Source: Chelativorans sp. (GTDB lineage Bacteria; Pseudomonadota; Alphaproteobacteria; Rhizobiales; Rhizobiaceae). Taken from it: DNA of 64,000 nt. The stretch lies in the NCBI RefSeq assembly GCF_031180965.1, contig NZ_JAPSLH010000010.1, positions 62,001 through 126,000 on the forward strand, given 5' to 3'. The notes under the pieces are model-generated. The model was not told where the DNA came from. It worked only from the letters and a program-made list of their open reading frames with translations, and did no database searches. Positions 36,091 through 44,764 of the stretch are shown piece by piece (the stretch's first letter is position 1; the number at the start of each line of letters is the position of its first letter). The position numbers were made by a program, and so were the translations under genes.

Positions 36091-36117
36091 AAACAGGGCC
36101 CCTCGCGGGCCCTGTTT
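36091..36117. terminator. bidirectional terminator between ialB-like gene and hspQ
   Basis: Symmetric stem aaacagggccc / gggccctgttt with a five-base loop (ctcgc). The plus strand continues ttcgcttt and the minus strand continues ttttctcg after the stem, so it serves both convergent genes. Confidence 0.8.
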
Positions 36118-36141
36118 CGCTTTAGCGGCGCCGGCTCCCGC

Positions 36142-36474
36142 TCAGTGATGGTTCCAAAGGCGCGGCGTATATCTCCCGTCGGCGGTCTGCACGAAGAAGT
36201 CAGCAAGCTGAGGATGATGCACCGGCTCGCCGGTATCGTCCTCCATCAAATTCTGCTCCGAGACATAGGCCACGTATTCCGTTTCCTCGTTCTCGGCCAG
36301 AAGGTGGTAGAAGGGCTGGTCCTTGGACGGCCGGATCTCGGCTGGGATGGACTGATACCACTCCTCCGTGTTGTCGAATTCCGGATCCACGTCGAAGATG
36401 ACCCCACGGAAGGGGAAAAGCCGGTGGCGCACCACCTGGCCTATGGAGAATTTCGCGGTTCTGATCTTATTCAT
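36142..36474 (-). CDS. hspQ: heat shock protein HspQ
   Basis: Protein of 110 residues of the HspQ/YccV (hemimethylated DNA-binding fold) family. Conserved blocks are AKFSIGQVVRHRLFPFRGVIFDVDPEF, NTEEWYQSIP, QPFYHLLAENEETEYVAYVSEQNL and the end PLWNHH-like (PRLWNHH). In enterobacteria HspQ is a Lon-specificity and heat-shock protein that promotes degradation of selected proteins. The ATG at 36474 matches the family start; the frame upstream is the promoter. A heat-shock-type promoter is listed separately. Confidence 0.92.
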   Translation of the reverse strand: MNKIRTAKFSIGQVVRHRLFPFRGVIFDVDPEFDNTEEWYQSIPAEIRPSKDQPFYHLLAENEETEYVAYVSEQNLMEDDTGEPVHHPQLADFFVQTADGRYTPRLWNHH

Positions 36475-36494
36475 TGCCCAAAGCCTTTCCCTAT

Positions 36495-36523
36495 ATGTGG
36501 CGCGGCTTTGACAGCAATTCAAT
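36495..36523 (-). promoter_or_regulatory. hspQ: RpoH (sigma-32)-type promoter of hspQ
   Basis: On the minus strand ATTGAA (36523-36518) and CCACAT (36500-36495) are separated by 17 bases. The alphaproteobacterial RpoH consensus, CTTGAA-N16-18-CCANAT, is matched except the first base. The -10 element ends 20 bases before the hspQ ATG, so the transcript would have a very short leader. Confidence 0.65.
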
Positions 36524-36603
36524 GCTGCGCGCGACGGCGGGCCATCCGCCAGGTGGCAAATCGGGGAAGCTGGAGCGTCGCAAGCACGAGCTGGCCTCCA
36601 TGG

Positions 36604-37800
36604 TCACGGACGGCGCGGAAATCTCGGCAGGAGAGACGCGAGGCCGCTGCCCGGCCGCATCCCCTCGCGCATGAAGAAGCCGCGCAACAGGGGGATCCCG
36701 CCGAGAAGGCTCAACCCGGTGCTCCGGGCGAGCTGCGTCGGAAGAAGGTTCGACAGCAACGATTGGTTCACCAGATTGACCGCGCCGCTGCGCGCCAGGA
36801 TGTCGGGTCTGCGGCGCGTGTCATAATGGACGAGGGCTGCGGTCGAGCCGGGATCGGCATGGGTGCGCACCACTTCGGCAAGATCGGCCACGTCTCTCAA
36901 ACCGAGATTGAGCCCCTGCGCAGTGATCGGCGGGAAGACATGGGCCGCCTCGCCGACAAGCGCGATGCGCCGCGCGGCAAAGCGCAGGGGCAGGACGGAG
37001 ACGAGCGGGAACACCTGGCGTCCGGGCTCCACGGTCACCTTGCCCAGGAAGGATTGCTGACGCTCCTCCAGCCGTTCCGAAAGCGCCGCGTCGTCGAGAG
37101 ACGAAAGCTCCTCGGCCTGCCAGGGGCGCATGACCCAGACGAGGCTGGAGCGGAAGCCGCCGGGAAGCGGCACCTGCGTGCAGGGACCATGCTCCGTATG
37201 GAACTCGGTCGAGGCAAAGCCGTGATGCCGCTTGTGCGCGAAGTTCAGCACCAGCGCATGCTGGTGCAGGTCGCGGCTCTGGGTCGCAATCCCCGCCGCT
37301 GTTCGGGCCGGCGAATTCCGTCCGTCGGCGGCCACCGCAAGGCCCGCCCGCACGGTCGTGCCGTCTTCAAGCTCGGCCTCCACCAGATCGCCACCCGGGC
37401 GCCAGGACCGCACCAGGGATTGGTGCCATACGATATTGGCGCGCCGGCGCGCGGCTTCCGCAAGCGCCGCGCTGAGCCCCGCATTGGGGAGGTTGAGCCC
37501 GAAGGAATCCTCGCCGATCTCGGCGGCCCGGAAGGTTACGACCGGGCTGCGGATCAGCCGGCTGGTCGCATCGATGATGCGCATCGTGACGAGCGGCGCG
37601 CCTATTTCGCGCAAGGTCTCGCCAAGGCCGAGGCGCTCCAGGAATTCGATGGCCGGGCGCATCAGCGCTGTCGTGCGGCGGTCCTCGGAGGAGGGGGGCG
37701 GGCCGGCGAGGACCACGTCGCGCCCGAGTTCGGCCAGCGCAAGCGCCGCCGCAAGGCCGGCCGGACCCGTGCCGGCTACCATGATCGTGTCCTTGCCCAT
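36604..37800 (-). CDS. UbiH/VisC-type FAD-dependent monooxygenase
   Basis: Flavoprotein of 398 residues of the aromatic-ring hydroxylase family used in ubiquinone biosynthesis. The N-terminal Rossmann motif is VAGTGPAGLAAALALAELG; the middle has VAADGRNSPARTAAGI (DG motif for FAD and NADH); the C-terminal motif is ALVGEAAHVFPPITAQGLNLGLRDVADLAEVV. It probably hydroxylates a ubiquinone precursor (UbiH, UbiF or UbiL class not resolved). Start uncertain: ATG 37800 is directly before the Rossmann strand; GTG 37809 has the better ribosome site (gggag) and ATG 37827 is the longest. Confidence 0.85.
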   Translation of the reverse strand: MGKDTIMVAGTGPAGLAAALALAELGRDVVLAGPPPSSEDRRTTALMRPAIEFLERLGLGETLREIGAPLVTMRIIDATSRLIRSPVVTFRAAEIGEDSFGLNLPNAGLSAALAEAARRRANIVWHQSLVRSWRPGGDLVEAELEDGTTVRAGLAVAADGRNSPARTAAGIATQSRDLHQHALVLNFAHKRHHGFASTEFHTEHGPCTQVPLPGGFRSSLVWVMRPWQAEELSSLDDAALSERLEERQQSFLGKVTVEPGRQVFPLVSVLPLRFAARRIALVGEAAHVFPPITAQGLNLGLRDVADLAEVVRTHADPGSTAALVHYDTRRRPDILARSGAVNLVNQSLLSNLLPTQLARSTGLSLLGGIPLLRGFFMREGMRPGSGLASLLPRFPRRP

Positions 37801-37957
37801 GCCGTTCACGCCGCCGCTCCCTTCCATCTTCGCAGGAGATATAGCAGGCGCGTCAGCGGTTCAACGAGGCGCGGCAAACGGCTCTGATAAGGTCGGTTGC
37901 CGCGGCTATTTTCGGCATAACCTGCCGGATTATGCTGCGCGTTCCTGTGCCGCATGT

Positions 37958-37976
37958 TATGGGCGGCAAGCCCATA
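37958..37976. repeat. small hairpin upstream of pcs
   Basis: Perfect seven-base arms tatgggc (37958-37964) and gcccata (37970-37976) with loop ggcaa, inside the about 300-base gap between the UbiH-type gene and pcs. Possibly part of the pcs leader; no known riboswitch motif was recognised here. Confidence 0.4.
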
Positions 37977-38104
37977 GGCGCCGGAGGGACTTTGATGAAG
38001 CAGGGCAAGGCAGCCTCGGGAAGCATTTCCGCCGTGTGCAGCCGGCTTACCTCTCCCGGCTACCGAAGGCAGGTTGGTGTTTGGGGAGCGGATTGAAGGT
38101 TCCG

Positions 38105-38827
38105 ATGCAGAAGAAGAAGGTCACCGCACCCCAGGCGAAGGCTTTTTCCGTTCACCTCTTGACCGCGTCCGGCTCGTTTCTCGCCTTCCTGTCGCTGGTG
38201 GCGGCCAGCGAGGAGCGCTGGACGGCCATGTTCTGGTGGCTCGGACTGGCGCTGCTCGTCGACGGCATTGACGGGCCGATCGCCAGAAGGCTTCAGGTGA
38301 AGGAGGTGCTGCCCACCTGGTCGGGCGACACGCTGGACAACATCATCGACTATGTCACTTATGTCCTGATCCCCGCCTTCGCGCTTTACCAGAGCGGGTT
38401 CATGGGCGAGGGCCTCTCCTTCCTGTCCGCGGCCATCATCGTCGTGTCGAGCGCCATCTACTATGCTGACACGGGCATGAAGACCAAGGAGAACTTCTTC
38501 AAGGGCTTTCCTGTCGTCTGGAACATGATCGTCTTCACGCTCTTCGTGATCGGCCCAGGCGAGTATCTTTCCTTCGCGGTGGTGGTGATTGCGGCCATCC
38601 TCACCTTCGCGCCCATCCATTTCCTCCATCCGGTGCGCGTGGAGCGGCTGCGGCCTTTCAACCTCGCCGTATTCCTGGCCTGGTGCGGCTTCGGCGCTGC
38701 CGCGCTCCTGCAGGACATGCAGGCGCAGTCCTGGGTGCGGGCCGGAATCGGCGTGACCGGCGTCTATCTCTTCTGCATCGGCGCGCTGATGCAGGCGATG
38801 CCGCAGCTTGGAAGAAAGGGAGCTTGA
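38105..38827 (+). CDS. pcs: phosphatidylcholine synthase
   Basis: Integral membrane CDP-alcohol phosphotransferase of 240 residues that condenses CDP-diacylglycerol with choline to form phosphatidylcholine, the choline-dependent route of rhizobia, Brucella and Agrobacterium. The catalytic motif is present as DGIDGPIARRLQVKEVLPTWSGDTLDNIIDY (about residues 50-80, the DGxxARR...GxxxD-like signature with Pcs-specific LPTWSG). Seven to eight hydrophobic segments span the protein. The ATG at 38105 matches the family; the long frame upstream is not supported. The quinone oxidoreductase gene starts directly after the stop. Confidence 0.93.
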   Translation: MQKKKVTAPQAKAFSVHLLTASGSFLAFLSLVAASEERWTAMFWWLGLALLVDGIDGPIARRLQVKEVLPTWSGDTLDNIIDYVTYVLIPAFALYQSGFMGEGLSFLSAAIIVVSSAIYYADTGMKTKENFFKGFPVVWNMIVFTLFVIGPGEYLSFAVVVIAAILTFAPIHFLHPVRVERLRPFNLAVFLAWCGFGAAALLQDMQAQSWVRAGIGVTGVYLFCIGALMQAMPQLGRKGA

Positions 38828-38829
38828 CC

Positions 38830-39804
38830 TTGGCGAAAGCAATCCGTCTGAACGAGACCGGCGGTCCTGAGGTTATGCGGCTCGAAGAGTTCGAGCCGGG
38901 AAAGCCGGGCCGTGGCGAGGTGCTGGTCGAACACAGGGCGATCGGCCTCAACTTCATTGATATCTACCAGCGTACGGGACTTTACTCGACGCCGAAGCCC
39001 TTCACGCCGGGGGGCGAGGCGGCGGGCATCGTCCTGGAAACAGGCGAGGGCGTGGAGGGGCTGAGGCCCGGTGACCGCGTCGCCTATTGCGTCAATGGCG
39101 GCGGCGCCTATGCCGAGCAGCGACTGATCGCTGCGGATCGGCTGGTGCGCGTGCCGGACGCCATCGCCGACGACCTTGCCGGCAGCATGATGCTGAAGGG
39201 CCTGACGGCCTGGTATCTCCTGCGCCGCACCTTTGCGGTCAAACCCGGCGATACGGTGCTCTGTCACGCTGCGGCGGGCGGGGTCGGCCTGATCCTCGGC
39301 CAGTGGGCGAAGCATCTCGGCGCCACGGTGATCGGCACGGCCGGCTCGCCGGAAAAGGCAGCGCTTGCCCGCGCCCATGGTTTCGACCACGTGATCGACT
39401 ATGCCCGGGAGGATTTCGTCGCAGCCGTGCGCGAGCTGACCCAAGGGCGCATGTGCGACGTGGTCTACGATTCAGTCGGCAAGGATACCTTTCCGGGCTC
39501 GCTCGATTGTCTGAGGCCGCTCGGCATGTTCGTGAGCTTCGGCCAGTCCTCGGGCGTGGTCCCGCCTTTCAGCATCAACCTTCTGGCGCAGAAGGGCTCG
39601 CTCTTCGCCACCAGGCCATCGCTCTTCGCCTATATCGCGGCGCGGGAGGATCTGGAGGCGGGAGCGCAGGAATTGTTCTCGGTGGTCGGATCCGGCGTCG
39701 TGAAGATCCTCGTCAATCAGCGGTATCGGCTCGCCGATGTCGGCAAGGCGCATGAGGATCTGGAGGCGCGCCGCACCACAGGCGCCACGGTGCTCATCCC
39801 CTGA
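38830..39804 (+). CDS. quinone oxidoreductase (zinc-independent MDR family)
   Basis: NADPH:quinone oxidoreductase-like protein of 324 residues. Signatures are AKAIRLNETGGPEVMRLEE, GLNFIDIYQRTGLYSTPKPFTPGGEAAGIV, and the nucleotide-binding VLCHAAAGGVGLILGQWAKHLGATVIGTAGS; zinc-ligand residues of classical alcohol dehydrogenases are absent. The TTG at 38830 was chosen because an aagggagc site lies eight bases before it and the protein then starts like family members; TTG 38824 overlaps the pcs stop. Co-transcribed with pcs. Confidence 0.88.
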   Translation: MAKAIRLNETGGPEVMRLEEFEPGKPGRGEVLVEHRAIGLNFIDIYQRTGLYSTPKPFTPGGEAAGIVLETGEGVEGLRPGDRVAYCVNGGGAYAEQRLIAADRLVRVPDAIADDLAGSMMLKGLTAWYLLRRTFAVKPGDTVLCHAAAGGVGLILGQWAKHLGATVIGTAGSPEKAALARAHGFDHVIDYAREDFVAAVRELTQGRMCDVVYDSVGKDTFPGSLDCLRPLGMFVSFGQSSGVVPPFSINLLAQKGSLFATRPSLFAYIAAREDLEAGAQELFSVVGSGVVKILVNQRYRLADVGKAHEDLEARRTTGATVLIP

Positions 39805-39824
39805 GCCCCTAAAAACATGAAGCT

Positions 39825-39842
39825 GTTTCAACCGATCGAAAC
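39825..39842. promoter_or_regulatory. imperfect palindrome before the BMP importer operon
   Basis: gtttcaaccgatcgaaac: the outer arms gtttc/gaaac pair exactly and the even-length centre resembles LacI-family operators. It lies about 60-75 bases before the start of the ATPase gene. No regulator gene is adjacent, so this is only a candidate operator. Confidence 0.3.
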
Positions 39843-39899
39843 CTATTGCATCGCAAAAAAGCGGGCCTACCATGCAGACGGGGAACATTAAGAACAAGC

Positions 39900-41480
39900 A
39901 TGGGAGGTGTTGTGCAGACAACACTTGAAGACCCGGCGGGGCCGCTGTTGGAGGTGCGCGGCCTGACCAAAGTCTTTGGCACGCTGAAGGCTTGCGAGGC
40001 GATAGACCTCACCATCAGCCGCGGCGAGATTCATGCGCTTCTCGGCGAGAACGGCGCTGGAAAATCGACCTTCGTCAAGATGCTGTTCGGTGCACTGGAG
40101 CCCACCGCGGGCAGCATTCTTTGGAAGGGCAGGGACGTAGCGATCACCAGCCCGAGCGAGGCGCGGCGCCGCGGCATCGGCATGGTCTTCCAGCACTTTT
40201 CGCTTTTCGATGCGCTGACGGCGGCTGAAAACATCATGCTGTCGCTGGACGACCCGGCGCCCGCGAGCGCCGTCGCCGCCCGCGCCCGCGATCTCTCCAG
40301 GACCTATGGCCTTCCCCTCGATCCCAATGCCCATGTGGGCGATCTTTCCGTGGGCGAGCGCCAGCGCATCGAGATCATCCGCTGCCTTTTGCAGAATCCT
40401 GAGCTCATCATCCTGGACGAGCCGACTTCGGTCCTGACGCCGCAGGAGGCGGACAGGCTTTTTGAGACGCTGGAGCGGCTGCGCTCGGAAGGCCGCTCCA
40501 TCCTCTACATCTCCCACCGGCTGGAGGAGGTGAAACGCATCTGCGACCGCGCCACGGTCCTGCGCCATGGCAGGGTGGTGGCCGAGTGCGACCCGCGCCG
40601 CGAGACCGCCGCTTCGCTTGCCCGCATGATGGTGGGGGATGAGGTGCAGCCGGTAATCCGCGACAAACCGGCCGCCGCGCGCGAGGTGCTTCTGGAGATC
40701 CGCGACCTCGACCGCAGGGCGAGCCACCCATTCGCGGTCCCGCTCGCCGGCATCAATCTTGCCGTCCATGCGGGCGAGATCCTTGGCGTCGCCGGCGTTG
40801 CCGGCAACGGACAGGGCGAGTTCTTCGAGGCCGTTTCCGGGGAGGCGCTGCAGGAACGGCCCGACGCTGTGCGGATCGGCGGCAAGGATGCCGGACGCCT
40901 GGACATCACCGGGCGCCGGCTGATGGGCGCCGCCTTTGTGCCGGAGGAGCGCCTCGGCCACGCCGCCGCGCCCTTCATGACGCTTTCGCAGAATCTCCTG
41001 CTTTCGCGCCACCGCACCGACGCGCGGGCGTTCCTTGCTCGCCTCGGCATCATCCGCGGCACCATCGTCGCCCGGGCTGCAGAGCGGATCTCCGCCGCCA
41101 TGGACGTGCGCAAGGCGGGCGATGACCCGGAGGCAGCGGCGCTCTCGGGCGGCAATCTGCAGAAATTCGTCATCGGCCGCGAGCTCGACCGGCAGCCGCG
41201 CGTCATGGTCGTGAACCAGCCTACCTGGGGTGTGGACGCCGGCGCGGCGGCGCGCATCCGTCAGGCCTTGATCGATCTGGCAAAGAGCGGCTCGGCAGTG
41301 CTCGTCATCAGCCAGGACCTCGACGAACTGTTCGAAATCTGTGACGCGATCGCGGTGATGCATGGCGGCAGGCTTTCCGCGCCCATTCCCGTCGCCGAGG
41401 CGACCTATGAGAAGATCGGCCTTCTCATGGGCGGCGCGGAGCCGGGCCATGCCGCGGCTCCGATGGCGGAGGCCGTCTGA
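39900..41480 (+). CDS. ABC transporter ATP-binding protein (BMP/nucleoside-type importer)
   Basis: Double ATPase of 526 residues. First domain: Walker A GENGAGKST, signature LSVGERQRIEI, Walker B LIILDEPTS. Second domain: degenerate Walker A GVAGNGQGEFF, signature LSGGNLQKFVIGREL, as in ribose/nucleoside-type ATPases. With two BPD_transp_2 permeases and a BMP binding protein directly downstream this forms an importer of the PnrA/BMP class, which takes up purine nucleosides in studied cases; the substrate here is inferred. ATG 39900 or GTG 39912 (better placed after gggagg) are possible starts. Confidence 0.9.
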   Translation: MGGVVQTTLEDPAGPLLEVRGLTKVFGTLKACEAIDLTISRGEIHALLGENGAGKSTFVKMLFGALEPTAGSILWKGRDVAITSPSEARRRGIGMVFQHFSLFDALTAAENIMLSLDDPAPASAVAARARDLSRTYGLPLDPNAHVGDLSVGERQRIEIIRCLLQNPELIILDEPTSVLTPQEADRLFETLERLRSEGRSILYISHRLEEVKRICDRATVLRHGRVVAECDPRRETAASLARMMVGDEVQPVIRDKPAAAREVLLEIRDLDRRASHPFAVPLAGINLAVHAGEILGVAGVAGNGQGEFFEAVSGEALQERPDAVRIGGKDAGRLDITGRRLMGAAFVPEERLGHAAAPFMTLSQNLLLSRHRTDARAFLARLGIIRGTIVARAAERISAAMDVRKAGDDPEAAALSGGNLQKFVIGRELDRQPRVMVVNQPTWGVDAGAAARIRQALIDLAKSGSAVLVISQDLDELFEICDAIAVMHGGRLSAPIPVAEATYEKIGLLMGGAEPGHAAAPMAEAV

Positions 41481-42580
41481 TGCGCATCGAGCTCGTCAAA
41501 AGGCCGCAGCACTCCGCCATGTTCAGCGCGCTCTCGCCCTTCATCGCGCTGGCGCTCACACTGGGGGCCGGCGCGATCATGTTCGCGCTGATGGGCAAGG
41601 ATCCTCTCGAGGCGCTCTACTATTTCTTCATCGATCCCCTGCGGGAGACCTGGTCGCTGCATGAACTTGCCGTGAAGGCGGCGCCATTGATCCTGATCGC
41701 CGTCGGGCTTGCGGTCTGTTACCTCTCGAACAACTGGAATATCGGCGCGGAGGGGCAGTTCATCATCGGGGCCATCCTTGGCTCGATGCTGCCAGTGATG
41801 TTCCCCGAACTCCAGTCCTGGATCGTGCTGCCTCTCATGCTGCTGATGGGCATTCTTGGCGGCGCCGCCTATGCAGCCATACCCGCCCTGCTCAAGACGC
41901 GCTTCAACACGAACGAGATCCTGACCAGCCTGATGCTGGTCTATGTGGCGCAGCTTTTCCTCGATTGGATCGTGCGCGGGCCCTGGCGCAATCCGGAGGG
42001 CTTCAATTTTCCGGAAACGCGCAATTTCCATTCCTATGCCATCCTGCCGGAGATCTGGCCGGCGTCCGGCCGCGCCCATTGGGGCTTCGTCTTTGCCATC
42101 CTTGCCGCCCTCGCCCTCTGGTTCGTTCTCTCGCGTACCCTGAAGGGCTTTGAGGTGAAAGTTATCGGCCAGAGTCCGCGCGCAGGGCGCTTCGCCGGTT
42201 TCTCACGGGCCCGCATGGTGATCTTCGCTTTCCTCGTCTCCGGCGCGCTGGCCGGCCTTGCCGGCATCAGCGAGGTCTCGGGCGCCATCGGCCAACTGCG
42301 TCCGAGCATTTCCCCGGGCTACGGCTTTGCCGCCATCATCGTCGCCTTTCTCGGGCGGCTCAATCCGCTTGGCATTATCGCGGCGGGGCTTGTGCTTGCG
42401 CTTTCTTATCTCGGCGGCGAGGCGGCGCAGATTTCGATCGGCGTCACCGACAAGGTGGCGCGCTCCTTCCAGGGCATGCTGCTCTTCTTCGTGCTCGCCT
42501 GCGACATGCTGATCCATTACCGCATCCGCATCTCCCGCCCTGTGCGGGCAATTGGCGGGGAGGCGCGCGCCCATGTTTGA
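41480..42580 (+). CDS. ABC transporter permease (BMP-type importer, subunit 1)
   Basis: Membrane protein of 366 residues with about nine hydrophobic segments and the BPD_transp_2 fold. Characteristic stretches are NNWNIGAEGQFIIGAI, TNEILTSLMLVYVA, GFEVKVIGQSPRAGRFAG, GLAGISEVSG and SPGYGFAAIIVAFLGRLNPLGI. The start overlaps the stop of the ATPase gene by one base (TGATG), so translation is coupled. It pairs with the second permease to make the heterodimeric channel. Confidence 0.9.
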   Translation: MRIELVKRPQHSAMFSALSPFIALALTLGAGAIMFALMGKDPLEALYYFFIDPLRETWSLHELAVKAAPLILIAVGLAVCYLSNNWNIGAEGQFIIGAILGSMLPVMFPELQSWIVLPLMLLMGILGGAAYAAIPALLKTRFNTNEILTSLMLVYVAQLFLDWIVRGPWRNPEGFNFPETRNFHSYAILPEIWPASGRAHWGFVFAILAALALWFVLSRTLKGFEVKVIGQSPRAGRFAGFSRARMVIFAFLVSGALAGLAGISEVSGAIGQLRPSISPGYGFAAIIVAFLGRLNPLGIIAAGLVLALSYLGGEAAQISIGVTDKVARSFQGMLLFFVLACDMLIHYRIRISRPVRAIGGEARAHV

Positions 42581-43487
42581 ATCGGTTCTGATCACCATCG
42601 CGACCGCGGCGACGCCCCTCCTGATCGCCGCCATCGGTGAACTCGTGGTGGAGCGGTCCGGCGTCCTCAATCTCGGCGTCGAAGGCATGATGATCATGGG
42701 CGCGGTGACCGGCTTTGCGGTTGCCATGCTGACCGGCTCGGCATGGCTCGGCGTCTTTGCCGCGATCCTTGTGGGCGCGGCTTTCGCACTGCTCTTCGGC
42801 TTCCTGGCGCTCACCCTCGTCACCAACCAGGTGGCGACCGGCTTGGCGCTAACGCTGTTCGGGCTCGGATTGTCCGGCATGCTGGGCGAAAGCTTTGTCG
42901 GGCTGCCGGGGGTTCGGCTCGGCGCCGTCGACATCCCCGTGCTCTCCGACCTTCCTGTGGTCGGGCGGCTCCTTTTCGGCCAGGATCCGCTCTTCTATGT
43001 CTCCATTCTGCTGACGGCGGGTGTCGCCTACTTCCTGTTCTCGACGCGGGCCGGCCTGATGCTGCGGGCCGTCGGCGACAACCACACCTCCGCCCACGCG
43101 CAGGGCATCAACGTCATCGGCATACGTTATCTGGCCCTGCTCTTCGGAGGCGCCTGCGCCGGCCTTGCCGGGGCATATCTGTCCATCGTCTATACGCCGC
43201 AGTGGGTGGAGAACATGACCGCCGGGCGCGGCTGGATTGCGCTCGCGCTCGTGGTCTTCGCCTCGTGGCGGCCCTGGCGCGTCGTGGTCGGCGCCTATCT
43301 CTTCGGCGGCGTGACGATCGGCCAGCTCCATGCCCAGGCGCTTGGGGTGGGAATCCCGTCACAACTTCTCTCTTCGCTTCCCTATCTGGCCACTGTTGTC
43401 GTACTTGTATTGATCTCCAGAAACCGCCGATTGACCATGATGAACACGCCGGCTTCTCTGGGAAGGGCTTTCGTGCCGGACCGCTGA
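42573..43487 (+). CDS. ABC transporter permease (BMP-type importer, subunit 2)
   Basis: Permease of 304 residues with about eight hydrophobic segments, second half of the heterodimeric BPD_transp_2 channel. Signatures are VVERSGVLNLGVEGMMIMGA, TNQVATGLALTLFGLGLS, GLMLRAVGDNHTSAHAQGINV and GGACAGLAGAYLSI. Overlaps the end of the first permease gene by eight bases; ggggagg (42557-42563) precedes the ATG. The binding protein gene follows after about 75 bases. Confidence 0.9.
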   Translation: MFESVLITIATAATPLLIAAIGELVVERSGVLNLGVEGMMIMGAVTGFAVAMLTGSAWLGVFAAILVGAAFALLFGFLALTLVTNQVATGLALTLFGLGLSGMLGESFVGLPGVRLGAVDIPVLSDLPVVGRLLFGQDPLFYVSILLTAGVAYFLFSTRAGLMLRAVGDNHTSAHAQGINVIGIRYLALLFGGACAGLAGAYLSIVYTPQWVENMTAGRGWIALALVVFASWRPWRVVVGAYLFGGVTIGQLHAQALGVGIPSQLLSSLPYLATVVVLVLISRNRRLTMMNTPASLGRAFVPDR

Positions 43488-43563
43488 GACGCCGCAGGAG
43501 ACTTGAATTGCAGAGACAAGGCGCAGAAGGCGCCAGCAGCAACCACCAGAGAGGACGAACGGA

Positions 43564-44640
43564 ATGAAAGATCTATTGAAGGCACTCGCCGCCGCCACGA
43601 TGCTCGGCCTGGCAGCCGCCGGCACCGCGCAGGCGCAGGATCCCACCAAAGCCTGCTTCATCTATGTGGGGCCGATCGGCGATTTCGGCTGGACCTATCA
43701 GCACCACCAGGGACTCCTCCAGCTGGAGAAGGAAATGGGCGACGCGGTCGAGACCGCGTATCTGGAAAGCGTGCCGGAGGGAGCCGACGCCGAGCGCGCG
43801 ATCGAGCGGTTCGCCCGCTCGGGCTGCGACATCATCTTCACCACGTCCTTCGGCTATATGGACGCTACGAACAAGGTGGCCGGCCGTTTCGCGGATGTGA
43901 AGTTCGAGCATGCGACAGGCTACAAGCGCGAGCATCCGAACGTCTCCACCTACAACTCAAAATTCCACGAGGGTCGGTACATCCAGGGCGTGATTGCCGC
44001 CAAGATGTCGAAAGCGGGCGTGGCCGGCTATATCGCCTCCTTCCCCATTCCCGAGGTGGTGATGGGCATCAACGCCTTCGTGCTCGGCGCGCAGTCGGTC
44101 AATCCCGACTTCAAGGTGAAGGTGGTGTGGGCCAACACCTGGTTCGATCCCGGCAAGGAGGCTGACGCCGCCAAGGCGCTGATCGACCAGGGCGTCGACA
44201 TCATCACCCAGCACACCGATTCCACCGCGCCCATGCAGGTCGCGGCCGAGCGAGGCATCAAAGCCTTCGGCCAGGCTTCCGACATGATCAAGTTCGGGCC
44301 ACAGACTCAGCTGACGGCGATCGTTGACGAATGGGCGCCGTACTATGTGGAGCGGGTGAAGGCAGTGCGCGACGGCACCTGGCAGCAGCAGGATGTCTGG
44401 GCCGGCCTCAAGGAGGGGCATGTCGTGATGGCGCCCTACACCAACATGCCCGACGACGTGAAAGCACTGGCCGAGGAGACCGAGGAGAAGATTCGCTCAG
44501 GCGCCTTCAACCCCTTCACCGGCCCCATCAACAAGCAGGACGGCACGGCGTGGCTGGCGGAAGGCGAAGTGGCGGACGACAAGACGCTGCTCGGCATGAA
44601 CTTCTATGTCGAAGGGGTCGACGATCAGCTGCCGAAGTGA
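43564..44640 (+). CDS. BMP family ABC transporter substrate-binding protein
   Basis: Periplasmic binding protein of 358 residues, related to PnrA/TmpC and the Bmp lipoproteins. Signal peptide KALAAATMLGLAAAGTAQAQ without a lipobox cysteine, so it is free in the periplasm. Family blocks are CFIYVGPIGDFGWTYQHHQGL, IIFTTSFGYMDATNKVAGRF, GYIASFPIPEVVMGINAFVLGAQ, VVWANTWFDPGKEADAAKALIDQGVDIITQHTDS and GPINKQDGTAWL. Purine nucleosides are the known ligands of the best studied members; here this is inference. Last gene of the importer operon, followed by a terminator-like hairpin. Confidence 0.9.
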   Translation: MKDLLKALAAATMLGLAAAGTAQAQDPTKACFIYVGPIGDFGWTYQHHQGLLQLEKEMGDAVETAYLESVPEGADAERAIERFARSGCDIIFTTSFGYMDATNKVAGRFADVKFEHATGYKREHPNVSTYNSKFHEGRYIQGVIAAKMSKAGVAGYIASFPIPEVVMGINAFVLGAQSVNPDFKVKVVWANTWFDPGKEADAAKALIDQGVDIITQHTDSTAPMQVAAERGIKAFGQASDMIKFGPQTQLTAIVDEWAPYYVERVKAVRDGTWQQQDVWAGLKEGHVVMAPYTNMPDDVKALAEETEEKIRSGAFNPFTGPINKQDGTAWLAEGEVADDKTLLGMNFYVEGVDDQLPK

Positions 44641-44665
44641 GCGGACGCTGCCGAAAGACACATTG

Positions 44666-44688
44666 AGGGCGGCCTCTGGCCGCCCTTT
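44666..44688 (+). terminator. hairpin terminator of the BMP importer operon
   Basis: Stem gggcggcc (44667-44674) / ggccgccc (44678-44685) with a three-base loop, extended by one A-T pair and followed by ttt. The short T tract makes it moderate. It is 26 bases after the stop of the binding protein gene. Confidence 0.6.
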
Positions 44689-44698
44689 CGACAGGGAA

Positions 44699-44724
44699 GC
44701 TCCTGACAGTCTGCTGTCAGGAGC
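44699..44724. promoter_or_regulatory. perfect palindrome upstream of the GST gene
   Basis: gctcctgacag (44699-44709) and ctgtcaggagc (44714-44724) pair over 11 bases with a four-base centre (tctg). No T tract follows, and it lies 41 bases before the GST start, so an operator or a leader hairpin is more likely than a terminator. Confidence 0.5.
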
Positions 44725-44764
44725 GGCCTGGTAGGGTGCTCCGGCCGCAAGAAGGAGAAGAACA

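Noticed and set aside
37830-38104. possible riboswitch (cobalamin, TPP or SAM) before pcs
   Set aside because: I compared the conserved boxes of these riboswitch classes and found none; only a small hairpin is present.
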